Source of the DNA: Aurantiochytrium sp. KH105
Lineage: Eukaryota > Sar > Bigyra > Thraustochytrida > Thraustochytriidae
NCBI GenBank assembly: GCA_003116975.1
Contig: BGKB01000003.1
Coordinates: 434,001-498,000 of the forward strand
Direction of reading: 5' to 3'
DNA length: 64,000 bases
A program made the translations under genes and the position numbers. The stretch's first letter is position 1. Each line of letters begins with the position of its first letter. Shown in pieces: positions 18,201-27,453 of the stretch. The notes under the pieces are model-generated. The model saw only the letters and a program-made list of their open reading frames with translations. It made no database searches and was not told the DNA's origin.

Positions 18201-19958
18201 CGCGGAACGAAGGTGCTCCAGCGCAGTCTCATACCGCGACTCCGCAATGCATATGTAGGCCATGGAGGTCTTGAGGTCCGCGACTGAGGAATCATGTGGT
18301 CCCTTGCACGTTGTGGCGATGGAAAGTGCAATCTCCAGGAGCCCCAGAGCCTTTGTGTATTGTTTGTGGTATCTGAAAAGTGCCGCAACGCGAACAAGAT
18401 AATCGTTGGCTGCAAATGTGAGATTGGAGACTTGCAAATCTTCGATGAGGTGATACTGAATATGGACTCGCATCGTGGATCCCAGTATCTTCTCCATGGC
18501 GAGCTCCTCTACCGAAAGGGAGGTCCCCTCCTTTGCGAGTACTTTCGCCAAACCCCTTGTGGTGCGCTTGACGAGGCACGCTCGTAGACCGTTCATGACG
18601 TCTAGGTTGATTGTAGTGATGCCTCCTGGCACCTTTTGCGCTGCCGCGACAATTGCAATCCGGTCTTGCTCGGCACTGCAGCTCGCCGATTCAATGTCAA
18701 GCCTCGAGAGATACTGACACGTTTCATAAATGTTAGTATCTGGCAGGTTTCTCACGAATTGCTCGTCCTCACCAGGTATGGTGATTGCGTCGATGTTCTT
18801 GCAGCTCTTGATAGCGCCATAGAGCTCCCAGATGCACCGCATGCGTGTAATGATTGTAGGGCCGGTCCAGTGATCGACGAAGAAGAGGCAGCTGTCAAAT
18901 TGCTCAATGGAGGCAAAGAGGCCCTGCGCAAGAAAATCGGTACGCTTTTCGGCAAGTGTTGCGCTCTGGTCCATGAAGCCGCAATCGTCGGCAGCGAAGA
19001 CGTCGAGCCAAACAAAGGATTGCTCTGCATTTTGGTGCTCCAAGTGCGCGGCAATGGCAGCGACGAGGTGCCCAAAATTAGAATGGTGCGCTTGAATCAC
19101 ATAGGCACCCTCGAAAGGGTTTCCGAGAAGGCGCGCATGCTCTCGGCGCACAACGTCTAGGTAGGACCTCGCTCCAAGGTGACGACGGATGTCAGCGCGC
19201 AATACGTGCTCGTGGACGTCTCTGATGGTCCATTGGTGGCGCGGCTTGAGGCTGGCTTGCGAAGTCGAAAAGTTGACGCCCGTTTCAACCAGGACAGCCG
19301 TAGTGTCGTTTTCGACGTGTAAGTCTGTCACGAACCCCATCTTTGAGGAGGACGAAGGCAGCAAGAAGTTGCGGAGGCTGCGAAGCATGCCTGCCGGAGA
19401 CTTTTTCGTGATTTGTCCGCGATCTGCAGACGCTGACAAAAGGGTCTCACGCAGAGGCGACGTTGAGGACGCGGAAAAGTTGCCTTTCTTCGAGGCTGGC
19501 GCATCGTCTTGGCGCACCGCCACTGTGCGACCGGCGTTGATAATCGTGTTCCCGCTTGACATGACGGCCTCGTTAAGCACATACAGCTCAATGTCGGGCG
19601 CCAGGCTGCCGTCCACGACACCTTGCGCGAGGCGCTGCAGCGCGGCCACGCTCAGACCGCAAAAGTCGCGTGCCTCGCTCTTGGCATCGTCACGACCCAA
19701 AGCGGCCTTGGCGCCGCTCTCCTCGCGCAGCGCCATCTCCTCGATCCGTCGCGTCAGGTGCTCGCGGGCTGGGCTGGTTCTCTTGCACGTTTGCGAGCCT
19801 TGCCCGCGCGATCGAGGTCTGCCTCCACGACCTCGCCCGCGCGATCGATTCCGGAGAACCTGGGACTCATTGATAGCCATGAACTCGAGATCGATCGATT
19901 GCGGAACTTGAGATCCTGCGTCGGGGACCCTGAGTCGTGTCGCTCGTAGTTCCGTCAT
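15216..19958 (-). CDS. TIR-like domain plus kinesin-light-chain-type TPR protein
   Basis: About 1,580 residues from the first in-frame ATG (19958); the frame stays open slightly further up to a TTG but meets a stop before any other ATG, so an upstream exon is possible. The N-terminal 240 residues are basic and low-complexity (RGRGRGGRPRSRG). Residues about 243-395 match the TIR-like/receptor module common in algal and protist TPR proteins: AYVIQAHHSNFGHLVAAI, then FVWLDVFAADDCGF, then FFVDHWTGP...RMRCIWELYGA. Residues about 520-1575 are about 25 TPR units of the kinesin light chain type (e.g. GCFDEALAHYQEALKMRQAR). The likely role is a signalling or immune-type scaffold in which TPRs sense a partner; this is inference. 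No nucleotide-binding domain is visible. Whether the TIR-like part hydrolyses NAD cannot be judged. Confidence 0.85.
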   Translation of the reverse strand: MTELRATRLRVPDAGSQVPQSIDLEFMAINESQVLRNRSRGRGRGGRPRSRGQGSQTCKRTSPAREHLTRRIEEMALREESGAKAALGRDDAKSEARDFCGLSVAALQRLAQGVVDGSLAPDIELYVLNEAVMSSGNTIINAGRTVAVRQDDAPASKKGNFSASSTSPLRETLLSASADRGQITKKSPAGMLRSLRNFLLPSSSSKMGFVTDLHVENDTTAVLVETGVNFSTSQASLKPRHQWTIRDVHEHVLRADIRRHLGARSYLDVVRREHARLLGNPFEGAYVIQAHHSNFGHLVAAIAAHLEHQNAEQSFVWLDVFAADDCGFMDQSATLAEKRTDFLAQGLFASIEQFDSCLFFVDHWTGPTIITRMRCIWELYGAIKSCKNIDAITIPGEDEQFVRNLPDTNIYETCQYLSRLDIESASCSAEQDRIAIVAAAQKVPGGITTINLDVMNGLRACLVKRTTRGLAKVLAKEGTSLSVEELAMEKILGSTMRVHIQYHLIEDLQVSNLTFAANDYLVRVAALFRYHKQYTKALGLLEIALSIATTCKGPHDSSVADLKTSMAYICIAESRYETALEHLRSALHIKRKYFFKDVDSIVETHSAIANALHAQGETDDALAQLHESIAFETKHSHWWNRRVPTHTTFQVARILRSKSRHDEALAHLQRVLELEIASFGSTSGCVGSIQNAMALELACKGDHKGALAKTLESVADITKDRKTKTAAEEAAPYNSLRSMCNIAVNMIDLGHVDVGFAQLRKVQQELQDREGSTSPAVLHITGLIAQHLGAVEHFNEALQLLEEAHRKYQTSLATSRESPLQHIEDEIVRVLRRQGKFDAALTRLRCTLHRTRAALGTEHVGCIMAYEATASILQAQGCFDEALAHYQEALKMRQARFGEESPELLGTMRAIAFVFGDQGRFGQALAQLCLVKQLQTKQTKEGNSRCAGTMLDVASVLNSQGKSSAALEQLLGALEMLRTQETASSDGVVLSILESISNTLESQGDLQGTLAHLKELHALEREMFGEDSINLVRTMKRIALVLAEQGMFVEADSQLEKVRKLTETALGPASPQLWELAEDHAAILTLQGKLGEALTLLRGTKEKRKTHYGSRHLSVARVTEAIALILCDQGWFDEALAQLQEALSIRKEELSPSHTMVRETERMIAHVHEENEKFEAALEMQKNILESQQSLLGSNHPFLIGDVKEVSLTLMKLGRFEESLTPLQEFLEALISDHGLNHPWVADISSTVAAVFRRQGELDKSLEYYRQEHHILKDLDPAHPLLASNMRRTAMVLQEKGEENGALAQLDEIAKMQNERRTAVSFLEATETLDAAASVFRSQGRYEEALSRCLEALQVRQKYLAPTHLDVLYTQIAISRLHSDLCEYEPALAQLQEVCSIFRMNYAPLCANCAKIDICSIMLMLGRAEDALLKSREVLASNSLACSDVAWALCQISLAQSDLGQFQEAVEQAEEAMRIIHGGFTIHRGLRGAAAFARGRALLGLGRDGEAASDLQKSLVIRKSLLSNNHIKIVETLTWLALALQDKGMAVKAMEIWRKRLSTHPLFCRAQDHLSKLIDAQVPS

Positions 19959-20090
19959 AAATTCGTCAATAGCGGAGAGATCTTTCAAGTTGAGATTGAT
20001 TGCGGAGAACTTGAGATGAGCCAGCAGCGGAGCGGAGAACTTGGGATGAATGGCGACCAAGATCTAGAGATCGTTTGCGGAGAACCTAGC
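19851..20090. repeat. Degenerate short repeats at the TPR gene 5' end
   Basis: A motif close to GATTGCGGAGAACTTGAGAT recurs about six times (near 19851, 19901, 19972, 20002, 20032 and 20076) at irregular spacings of 30-70 bp. Read on the coding (minus) strand it gives L/PKFSAI-like protein repeats (HPKFSA, HLKFSAI, LKDLSAI). The most upstream copies lie beyond an in-frame stop. Confidence 0.65.
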
Positions 20091-20884
20091 AGTAAGTGCC
20101 TCCACGCGCACCAAGCTGGACAACACCCTGAATGCCCAAGACCCAGCCTGCGTGGCCTCTCACCAGCCCATCAGCCTCAAAGCGCGCGCATTCAGACAAA
20201 GAAGATCGCACGCGATGGAGCTCGCATCCGCTGCCGATCGCGATGGCGAAACGTGACATCATGCTTGACTTTTCGCCAACCGATAGAACGCGTTCCTGAG
20301 CCACGTTGGCGCTCCCTCGGCAGGGTTGTGCATAGCATCTCGCTGCTTTCGCCTTGATCCGAAGCCCAGCCAGTCACAGCAGGCCGGCCAGGTCTTGCTA
20401 GCTTGGAGTCAATCTGCCGATGAGGAACGTTCACGTATACATCAGCGCCGCTGGTCGCTGCTGCTCGGCGTCAGGTCGTCCAATCGCGTGTGCATCCATG
20501 CCTTCATTGGCCACTTGGGCGAGCAAGTGATCGATCGATGCTTCGACCGGGCCCGCAAAGCTCAGCTCGCAGGGGAAACAAACAATCGCGAGCGAGCTCT
20601 CGAGGCGCGATGGTACCTCCGAAGCTTCTCCTCTCAGCGCGCTGGCAACGTCGTTCGCCTCCGACACTCCATCGCGCCTCGCTCGCAGCCGGGCGTGCGG
20701 TTGCACTAAGCTCGTTGTTAGCTTGTGACGTCGTTCGCGCAGCACCCTCGGAGTCGGCAGCCGGCCGGCCGTTGGCAGCTCAAAGTCGCGCTCGACCGAG
20801 TGCAGGCATCTGTCCACTCATCCATCTTACATTGACCGTCCATCCACCCAGCCAGGTCTCCCACAAAGAAATGAGCTGTGATGA

Positions 20885-20907
20885 GGGGGGGGGGGGGGGG
20901 CTCAAAT

Positions 20908-20942
<35 letters not shown>
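20885..20942. repeat. G16 homopolymer followed by CTGG tetramer array
   Basis: Sixteen G residues at 20885-20900 are followed after 8 bp by about eight copies of CTGG (20909-20942). The tract is G-rich on the plus strand and could adopt non-B DNA structures; it is also a likely hypermutable site. Confidence 0.9.
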
Positions 20943-21127
20943 CGAACGAAGCTCGTGCGCCGGCGTCTCGACCTTGGTGTGGCTCTGGCGCGGCTCTGGT
21001 GAGGCTTCTGCGAAAGGCGCGCGGGCTTCGTCCGCGCAGCCCGGCCACAGCTGAGGCATGAATGCCTTAAGGCCCTGACGCCAACGACATCGCGAAGCAC
21101 TTGAAAATAAGAAATGCAACACCCGTT

Positions 21128-21420
21128 CCACAGCAACCGTGAAATGCGTTGCTTTCCTCGCCGCCCTCCTCAGCCGTTTCGTCCACAGCCGAATACACTG
21201 TGAAGCACGAAGCCATTGTGGAACACGATGCTAAAACTCGTTCCGCGTCGGCCAGTTGGGTGTGGGCAAGAGTGGAGCGCTTGTCCCACAGCAACTGTGG
21301 AATACGTTGCTTCCCTCGCCGCCTTCCACAGCCGTTTTTCGTTCACAGTCGAATACACTGTGCGATGCCAAGACTCGTCCGCGTCGGCCAGTTGGGTGTG
21401 GGCAAGAGTGGACGGGGACT
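21128..21420. repeat. Two-copy tandem repeat, about 158-bp period
   Basis: Copy 1 (21128-21285) and copy 2 (21286 to about 21420) share long blocks such as GCCAGTTGGGTGTGGGCAAG, GTCGAATACACTGTG (GCCGAATACACTGTG in copy 1) and GTTGCTTTCCTCGCCGCC (with T/C changes). Copy 2 lacks about 20 bp in the middle. There is no shared long open frame. Confidence 0.85.
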
Positions 21421-22832
21421 GTGCAGGCAGCCTTCGCTGATGTGAGGGGGTCTGCGACGCGTGAGATCGTCGGTTGATTTGGTAGCGCCATGACGTTCTT
21501 CTGGCCGGCTCGTCAAACTGTTAGTGAGGGCTCGTTGGTTTCGATGTGGGGTCATGTATTTGTTCTGCCAGTGGCGCTTCCTTTGCTTGCGCGAGGCGAA
21601 AAGGCCGAATACTCTGCTCCGACTCAGGCTCGCCGCCCCGGCAAGAAGATCTGCAGTAACTGCATTGACTTAAGGCTCAGCCTGCCAGCATAAGCGCCAT
21701 TGACCATGATAACTAGCATGTGGTGAGGATCGCGAGAGCCTGGTGCGCTTTTTGCGCCACGCGCACAATAATAGCCCGAGGCCGAGGCGTAGAGGAAGCC
21801 AAGACGATTTACAGCATTACCTCATTTGAGCGTCGTCTATGTACCTTCCTATGCGCGTTTGAGCTGACCGGACGGCTGGCTGGCAGGCTAGCTCTCATTC
21901 TTGATCACGGGTATCGATAGTTTTCGGTACAGAGATTTTGTAAGGCTTTGGCCCAATCACCCACCATGCCAGCCCTGACTCGGCCTATATCCCAATCGCC
22001 CAGCCCTGACTCGGCCTGACTTGACTTACAGTTACGACCTGCCAGGGCATCGACAAGAGGTTGTCCCTTCGAAAGAAACGTCTGCGGCTCGCGCAGCCAA
22101 ACGGCCACATTGAGGTGCTGCGGGGTAGGTCGGTTGGCTCATCTTATTCTTAAAGTGTGGCTGGCGAACAGCCAGGCCGCTGGTTGCGCGCAAGGTCGCC
22201 TTGCAGGGCGGAGAGAAACGAGCTCCCTTCGCGCGAGAAGGCCGCGGACAGACCTGGGCACGCTCCGTTAGAAGGTGGCCGTGCTGCCCTCGGCGCCCCT
22301 GCAAGAACATAGCACGATAGGTGGAGGTACTACCTATGACTTGAAGCAGCGCCACCGCTCCACAGTAGCGATGAGCTGCGTGAGGTGTTCCGGAGCAGCC
22401 CGTCGAAAAAGTCGAAGCTGTGGCATTTACGAGCGATGAAGTCAAGTGGCCATGCAAGAGATCAGTGGCAGTCAGTCTCTCACTGGCTGCCTGTCCGTCG
22501 GCTTTGCGCTCCGTTTCGCGGACGCTTCGGCCACTTCGGCTAAAACTTTTTACGAAGGCCCAGTGGAACAAACTTCCTATGTCCAATCGAACGTTGCTTC
22601 GGATAGTGGCACGACAAGTGATGTCATTTCGAGGCTGCCTGGCTGTTGGAAAGACGCACTGCGCGGGCGGGTCAGCAGACCTCATTCGACGTCGGTGGCG
22701 GCGCAGGGCTGCGAGCAAGTGGGCGAAGCAAGCAGCTGCTCGAGACGCGTGGCCAGCCATCTGGCTGGCGACACGCGACGCGGAAGCGGGCGGACGGGCG
22801 CTGGCGCTGGCGCTTGCAGAGGGGGTGGGCGG

Positions 22833-23756
22833 ATGCAGCCGCAAGAGGAGCCGCTGCATCTGGTCGAGGTCGGCGGCACAGCGTGCGTGTACAAAGCCTC
22901 GAACTGGGAGGGCGCGGGCGTCATGGGCTTTGTAGAAGGAGAATTCGCGGTAAAGGTGTATCGAGAGGACTGCGCACGCGCGCAAGCCGAGGTCGCGCGA
23001 GAGATGCGTGCACTACACCGCCTCGGGAGTCTAGGCGATGACAACAGGTTTATCATCAATCTCGTTTTTGTTGACAAGCTTTTGGAAACCTCCCTTCCCA
23101 TCCTTGGCCTCGACTTTTGTCAAGGTGGCGACCTCTATGGTCTTCTCTCGTACGGGGAACTTACAGAGCACGACGCCAAGCATTACATTGTCGAGCTTGC
23201 CAGTGCACTGGAGAGTATGCGCAAAGCCAAGGTATTTCATGGCGATATAAAACCAGAAAACATCGGGCTCACCGCCACGGGCCATCTTCGCGTCTTTGAC
23301 TTTGGCACGGCGCGCATTTTAGAAAACGATAAACCTGTCGAGCACAGTGCAGGTACTCTTCTCTACGCAAGTCCAGAGGCTCTTTGGCGCAGGAAGTGCG
23401 GCTATGCCGCGGACTGGTGGGCCTTGGGTGTCATACTCTTTGAAATGTTATACGCCCAACACGCCTTTGAGTCTGACTCGTCCGACACCACGGTGGACAA
23501 CATTGTGCGTTCGCGCTTTTCATGGCCATCAAAACCGCGTCGCAGTGAAGCGGCCATGGATTTTGTGGAGCGCTTGCTCGTTGTTGAGCAAGATTTCCGC
23601 ATGCAAACCCGGAAAGACTGCCTTGCTCACCCATTTTTGCACGGTGTAGATTGTGCTAGCATTTCAAGTGAATCATGGCTTCCTTTGAAGTTTGATTTTG
23701 CCAAATTTGAGCAAGAGCGCCTTGCGCAAGGACTGAGCGATAAGAGTTTCTTCTGA
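22833..23756 (+). CDS. Small Ser/Thr protein kinase, non-RD type
   Basis: A bare kinase domain of about 307 residues from ATG 22833; the frame is open back to ATG 22452 (434 residues), but that part is low-complexity and may be 5' UTR. Visible elements: a degenerate glycine loop EVGGTACVYKA, the ATP lysine K41 in FAVKVY, the catalytic loop HGDIKPEN (D138), the metal-binding DFG (D156) in VFDFGTARIL, the GTLLYASPE activation/P+1 segment and DWWALGVILFEML. The arginine before the catalytic Asp is replaced by Gly (HGD, not HRD), so activity may not need activation-loop phosphorylation. DFGTA and ADWWALGV resemble AGC kinases such as PDK1, but no PIF-pocket partner or PH domain is seen. Substrate unknown. 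Confidence 0.85.
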   Translation: MQPQEEPLHLVEVGGTACVYKASNWEGAGVMGFVEGEFAVKVYREDCARAQAEVAREMRALHRLGSLGDDNRFIINLVFVDKLLETSLPILGLDFCQGGDLYGLLSYGELTEHDAKHYIVELASALESMRKAKVFHGDIKPENIGLTATGHLRVFDFGTARILENDKPVEHSAGTLLYASPEALWRRKCGYAADWWALGVILFEMLYAQHAFESDSSDTTVDNIVRSRFSWPSKPRRSEAAMDFVERLLVVEQDFRMQTRKDCLAHPFLHGVDCASISSESWLPLKFDFAKFEQERLAQGLSDKSFF

Positions 23757-26241
23757 CTAAAATGTGTAGAACTTATAATGAAGGCTCGCAATCTCCTTCT
23801 TTTGATGAAGCATGATATGATTCTAGACGGCGCATGTGATATGGATGCGCACCTATCGCGCAGGCACAGCCCAAAACTACCCATCTCTTTGTAAACTCCC
23901 CATATCTGTCCAGTCTCATCTGCGCGTGACCTTCATTGTGCTACTCTGGTTTGAAAGTCGCAGCAAGCCAAGATGTTCAAGAAACAAAGTCAGGGCCAAT
24001 TTTTGAGAAAAGTGTCGTACAAAGATAAAAGATCAGCAACATCGAAATGATGCGGTCGACCTCGCACCGATGGAAAGCCTTGAGCGAAAGACCTGCCATG
24101 ACAGCCAGCCATTCTCGAACGCTCCATCCTATTGCTCGGTCAACTTTACAAGGCCAAGTTTGACATAGCAGGCGGTTCGAAGGAGCGAATTGTCAGCGAA
24201 AAAGCCGACTGCGTCTTCAACAAGAATCAAGTTATGGTGCAGACCAGTCAACGATTGTCTTTTAAACTTTGAAAAGGCATCATTCATGGACAGAAACAAA
24301 ATATTCTCTCAATACAAGCATTGTTTGTCCCCGTAAAAGGATGTGGTAGTGAAATTGTAAAAAAGTAAAATAAATAAAACTCAAGGCTCGTTCGTGTCAT
24401 GTTGCAGGGACCTTTCGCATGGGGCCTGTACATTCTGTCACCGCAGAGTAAGGTGGTCGGTCTGTTGCGCGAACTGTCGAGCGCCCCGATAGGCAACTGA
24501 CCTAGGTCTGGACGTCTAGCTTGCGTTGCTATGACTAGTAATTGGCCCACGCTTTCACTTTCACTGTGTCCCGAGCCTGCCAATCAGCCGAACAGACAAA
24601 CCGGTCAGTGGGAGTATACTTCTCTCACTAATGTAAATTCGGGTGAGCCCCCGTTGCCCGTGTCTCTCACTTACGGGTGCGCAATTCTCTTAGCTTGCCA
24701 TGGTCGACCGCACCGCCTCGGATCGCGTCGGGTTGGTCCCGGGGCGGGCCTGGTCGTGCCCGGCGAGGCCTCAAGAGCGAAAGCCTGGCCAGCCAAGGCT
24801 CAAACGCCTCCAGGCCCCGGCAGCTGCAGCAACTACGAACAATCAGGCAAGGCTCTCACGTCACCTACCTGCCAGCCTCGGCAGTTGCAGCAGCTACGCT
24901 ATGTGCTCGCGGCTGAGGCTGCGTTCTTCCCGGCACGAGCGACACAGAGCGGGAGCGAGGCCCTGTGCCCGACTGCCGCCCAGGTTGGCTTGACTTCCTG
25001 GCCGCCTGACCAGCTGACTCCGGCCAGCTGGCTTGGCTGTCTGGATGGCTTGCTGACCAGCTGGCCGCCTGGCGTCTGTTTGCCGGGCCATGTAGACAGG
25101 CGCTGGCCCTGGCCGTTGGCTGGTCAGTGGCCATGGGTGCGGACGCTCTCCAGCCTTCGCCTCTCGCTACACTGACATGTGAGGGAGCGCAGCGGTGATC
25201 ATCGCAAGGGAGAATGTCGTCGCGAGCGCAGCAGCAGGGTCAGGTCTCTCTGGCTAACTGGATGACGCTTCCCGCCAGCTCAGAAGCAGTTTTTGCAGTA
25301 AAAAGATTAAAATACGATTTCGATGCTTTCATGCCCGTGATGCAGAGCAGGCCTTGTTCGCTCCTGCCAACTGGAAAATGCTTTCTCGCCGGCCAAGACT
25401 GGCCTGGGGGTCTTTGTACGTAGATCCGGACAAACGCTGAGCTCTCGCTGATAAAAAGGAACAGAAGAAAAGTCTGTTCGTTTTGGAACAGAAGTCCTGA
25501 AAGCAGCAGCAGCAGCAGGAGGTATGCATATTGGAGAGAGTGCTCATACAACACGGACGACACGGCGGACTACGAAATGTACTTTCGCCGTTGGCCAGAC
25601 AGCCCAACAGACACGACCCGCGACAGATCCTTGCCGGAGAAAGCTTCGACGCTCTCCCAATCAAGCCAACGTCGCTCCTCCACGACGCCGGCCACCTCTG
25701 CCTGCTTCTCTTGGCCAGGCACCGGGCGGCCCTGGCGGCTGCAGCAGCTCTGGTTAACTCCGCCTCCGGTGTGGGAAAACTCAGTCTTTCCCTACCTCGA
25801 TCCCTGCACCTTTCCGGAGGCATTGAGGCCTAGTGTAGGTGAAACGAGGGGAAAAGAGTGGCTGCACGGGGGGAATGATGGGGAAGGAGGAGGAAGGTCA
25901 TTTATCTGGAGATGAGGGGTATGCGTCTTCACTGGCAGCTTTAATTAAGGGGATTAGGCGTGGGATAAAATTTTGACGGCTAAAGACGAAAGAGTCCGTC
26001 GCTTTTGTTCGCTGAGGGGAACGAGGATGCTGCTTCGAGATGTCGCAACGGGTGCTGATCGCATGGCTTACACCGTTCGTAGTAGCCCTGGAGGTGGCGG
26101 TGGGACGCCCTTCTGGCTCGGCGAACAGGCAGCCTGCAGACCTGCAAGCGCGGCCGCCCGTCCAGACGGCGAGGACTGCTTGCCGAGCAAGCCACCCGAC
26201 CCGGTCCATCCCGGCTCGGCGAGGAAGAGCGCGCGGACAGG
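23757..26241. other. Low-complexity intergenic region, kinase to AP2 gene
   Basis: 2.5 kb. The first 600 bp are fairly AT-balanced and contain a 56-codon open frame without an ATG start (24102-24272) that has protein-like composition. 24650-25170 is a GC-rich island of CCAG/CTGG-type words with internal direct repeats (e.g. CGGCAGCTGCAGCAACTACG near 24817 and a near-copy near 24878). A GCA run lies at about 25502-25519. Two long overlapping frames here (24531-25175 plus, 25329-25823 minus) look like composition artefacts. Confidence 0.45.
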
Positions 26242-27453
26242 ATGCGCGCGAGCAAGAAGGCGCGCCGAGGCGCGTCTCCGCGGGCGGCAGCAGGGCTGGG
26301 ACGCGAGCCGCGGTGGCGCGAGGGAGGCGCCGTCCCAGACAGCGACGCGCTGGTGCCCGCGACGGCGCCCATCCTGGCGGCAACTACAGCAGCAACTTCG
26401 ACACGAGGACCTACGCAGGCAAGCGGGCTGTTCTGGCAGTACTGCCACGTGCCTGGAAGCACGAGCGCGAGCACGGGCACGAGCGTGAGCACGGGCACGA
26501 GCATGAGCACGATCATGAGCTCAAGCTCGAGCACCAGCTCAAGCACCAGCTCGAGCATGACTTCCACCACAAATCCAAGCATAAGCTTGGGCTCAACCAC
26601 AAACCCAAGCCCGTACACAAGCCCAAGCACGAGCTGGGCGGGGATGTATACTGGGGACCATGAAAGACTGATGACGGTTGTACCGACCTCAAACTCGTAT
26701 GGCATGCAGCAACAAAATGTCCTCGTCACTCCGCATATCGTAAACAATGATGCCATTGAACGTGCTGAGAACGGAAATGTTTACGTAGAAAGGAAACATG
26801 CGCAGTCGCATTGGCCGCCAGTTGTTATGCTGAACTGGAATCAGGGGACAAACACATTTGCCACCAGTGCACCATTTGCAGTACCAGTGCAAAGCATCGT
26901 CATTCCGGCAAGTGGCCCTCGATTTACTCCCCTCCGCCCAATAAGCAATGTTGGGAACGTAGCAATGGTGCCAAGTATTAAAGCAAGTAGCCCAGCGTCT
27001 AATGATGATCGTAATCTCGAGACGGAGCTGCAAGTTTCTGCCTTGCTCCATAAAAAGGCCCCTAGCTCAAAGTACTCGGGGGTATCTTGGCACAAGCGCG
27101 ATCGTAAGTGGACTGCTCGCATTTGGCGCAATGCTCAAATGCGACATCTTGGGGCTTACTCTGTAGAGGAACTCGCAGCGCTTGCTGTTGATCTGAAACG
27201 GATATCACTGCATGATGAAGGGAGCTCAGATGAAAAACTGCAGCGACGACTCAATTTCAAGTCGGCAGCAGAAAGAAGTAGCGTTATTGAATCCGCTATC
27301 GTTACCGAGGCCCGGTCTGATTTGCCAACCTTGATCACCTCGCTAAGACTTGCGGACGTCGATGCAGACACGGAAAAAATGCTGCTTGATCTCGACGAGC
27401 GGCTTCGTGGAATGTCCAGAGCTCCTTCAATTTCAAATGATACCCGTGATTGA
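26242..27453 (+). CDS. AP2/ERF-like DNA-binding domain protein
   Basis: 403 residues. A single AP2-type domain at about residues 273-325 is recognisable from SSKYSGVSWHKRDRKW, then TARIWRNAQMRHLGAYS and EELAALAVDLK, the two blocks matching YRGVxW...KWxAxI and LGxFxTxEEAAxAYD. The tryptophans and arginines of the three-stranded sheet are present. Upstream is a Ser/Thr-rich low-complexity region (about residues 70-135) encoded by an AGCACG/AGCTCG-like hexamer repeat, then a Val/Asn/Pro-rich stretch. The likely role is a sequence-specific transcription factor in the nucleus; the target is unknown. The start at 26242 begins with a basic segment (RASKKARRGAS) that could act as an NLS. The region opposite the Ser/Thr repeats also stays open, but only because of the repeat. 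Confidence 0.85.
   Translation: MRASKKARRGASPRAAAGLGREPRWREGGAVPDSDALVPATAPILAATTAATSTRGPTQASGLFWQYCHVPGSTSASTGTSVSTGTSMSTIMSSSSSTSSSTSSSMTSTTNPSISLGSTTNPSPYTSPSTSWAGMYTGDHERLMTVVPTSNSYGMQQQNVLVTPHIVNNDAIERAENGNVYVERKHAQSHWPPVVMLNWNQGTNTFATSAPFAVPVQSIVIPASGPRFTPLRPISNVGNVAMVPSIKASSPASNDDRNLETELQVSALLHKKAPSSKYSGVSWHKRDRKWTARIWRNAQMRHLGAYSVEELAALAVDLKRISLHDEGSSDEKLQRRLNFKSAAERSSVIESAIVTEARSDLPTLITSLRLADVDADTEKMLLDLDERLRGMSRAPSISNDTRD

Larger units (their letters stand above)
19959..22832. other. Repeat-rich divergent region, TPR gene / kinase
   Basis: About 2.9 kb without a gene I can support. It holds the degenerate repeats at the TPR gene 5' end, a G16 run next to a CTGG tetramer array, a two-copy 158-bp tandem repeat (21128-21420), and a short duplication (21952-22020) containing GCCCTGACTCGGCCT twice. 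From 22452 the kinase frame is open and may be 5' UTR or an N-terminal extension. The other open frames here are Arg/Ala/Ser/Pro-rich and overlap each other on both strands, as expected from GC-rich noncoding DNA. Confidence 0.5.

Noticed and set aside
22032-22985. 317-codon minus-strand frame before the kinase
   Set aside because: It overlaps the kinase start in antisense and has no recognisable domain.
24531-25175. 214-codon frame in the CCAG/CTGG island
   Set aside because: Low-complexity Pro/Trp/Leu/Gly composition from simple sequence, with frames open on both strands.
25980-26756. 258-codon minus-strand frame with Leu/Val repeats
   Set aside because: The Leu/Val repeat is the reverse reading of the Ser/Thr hexamer repeat of the AP2 gene.
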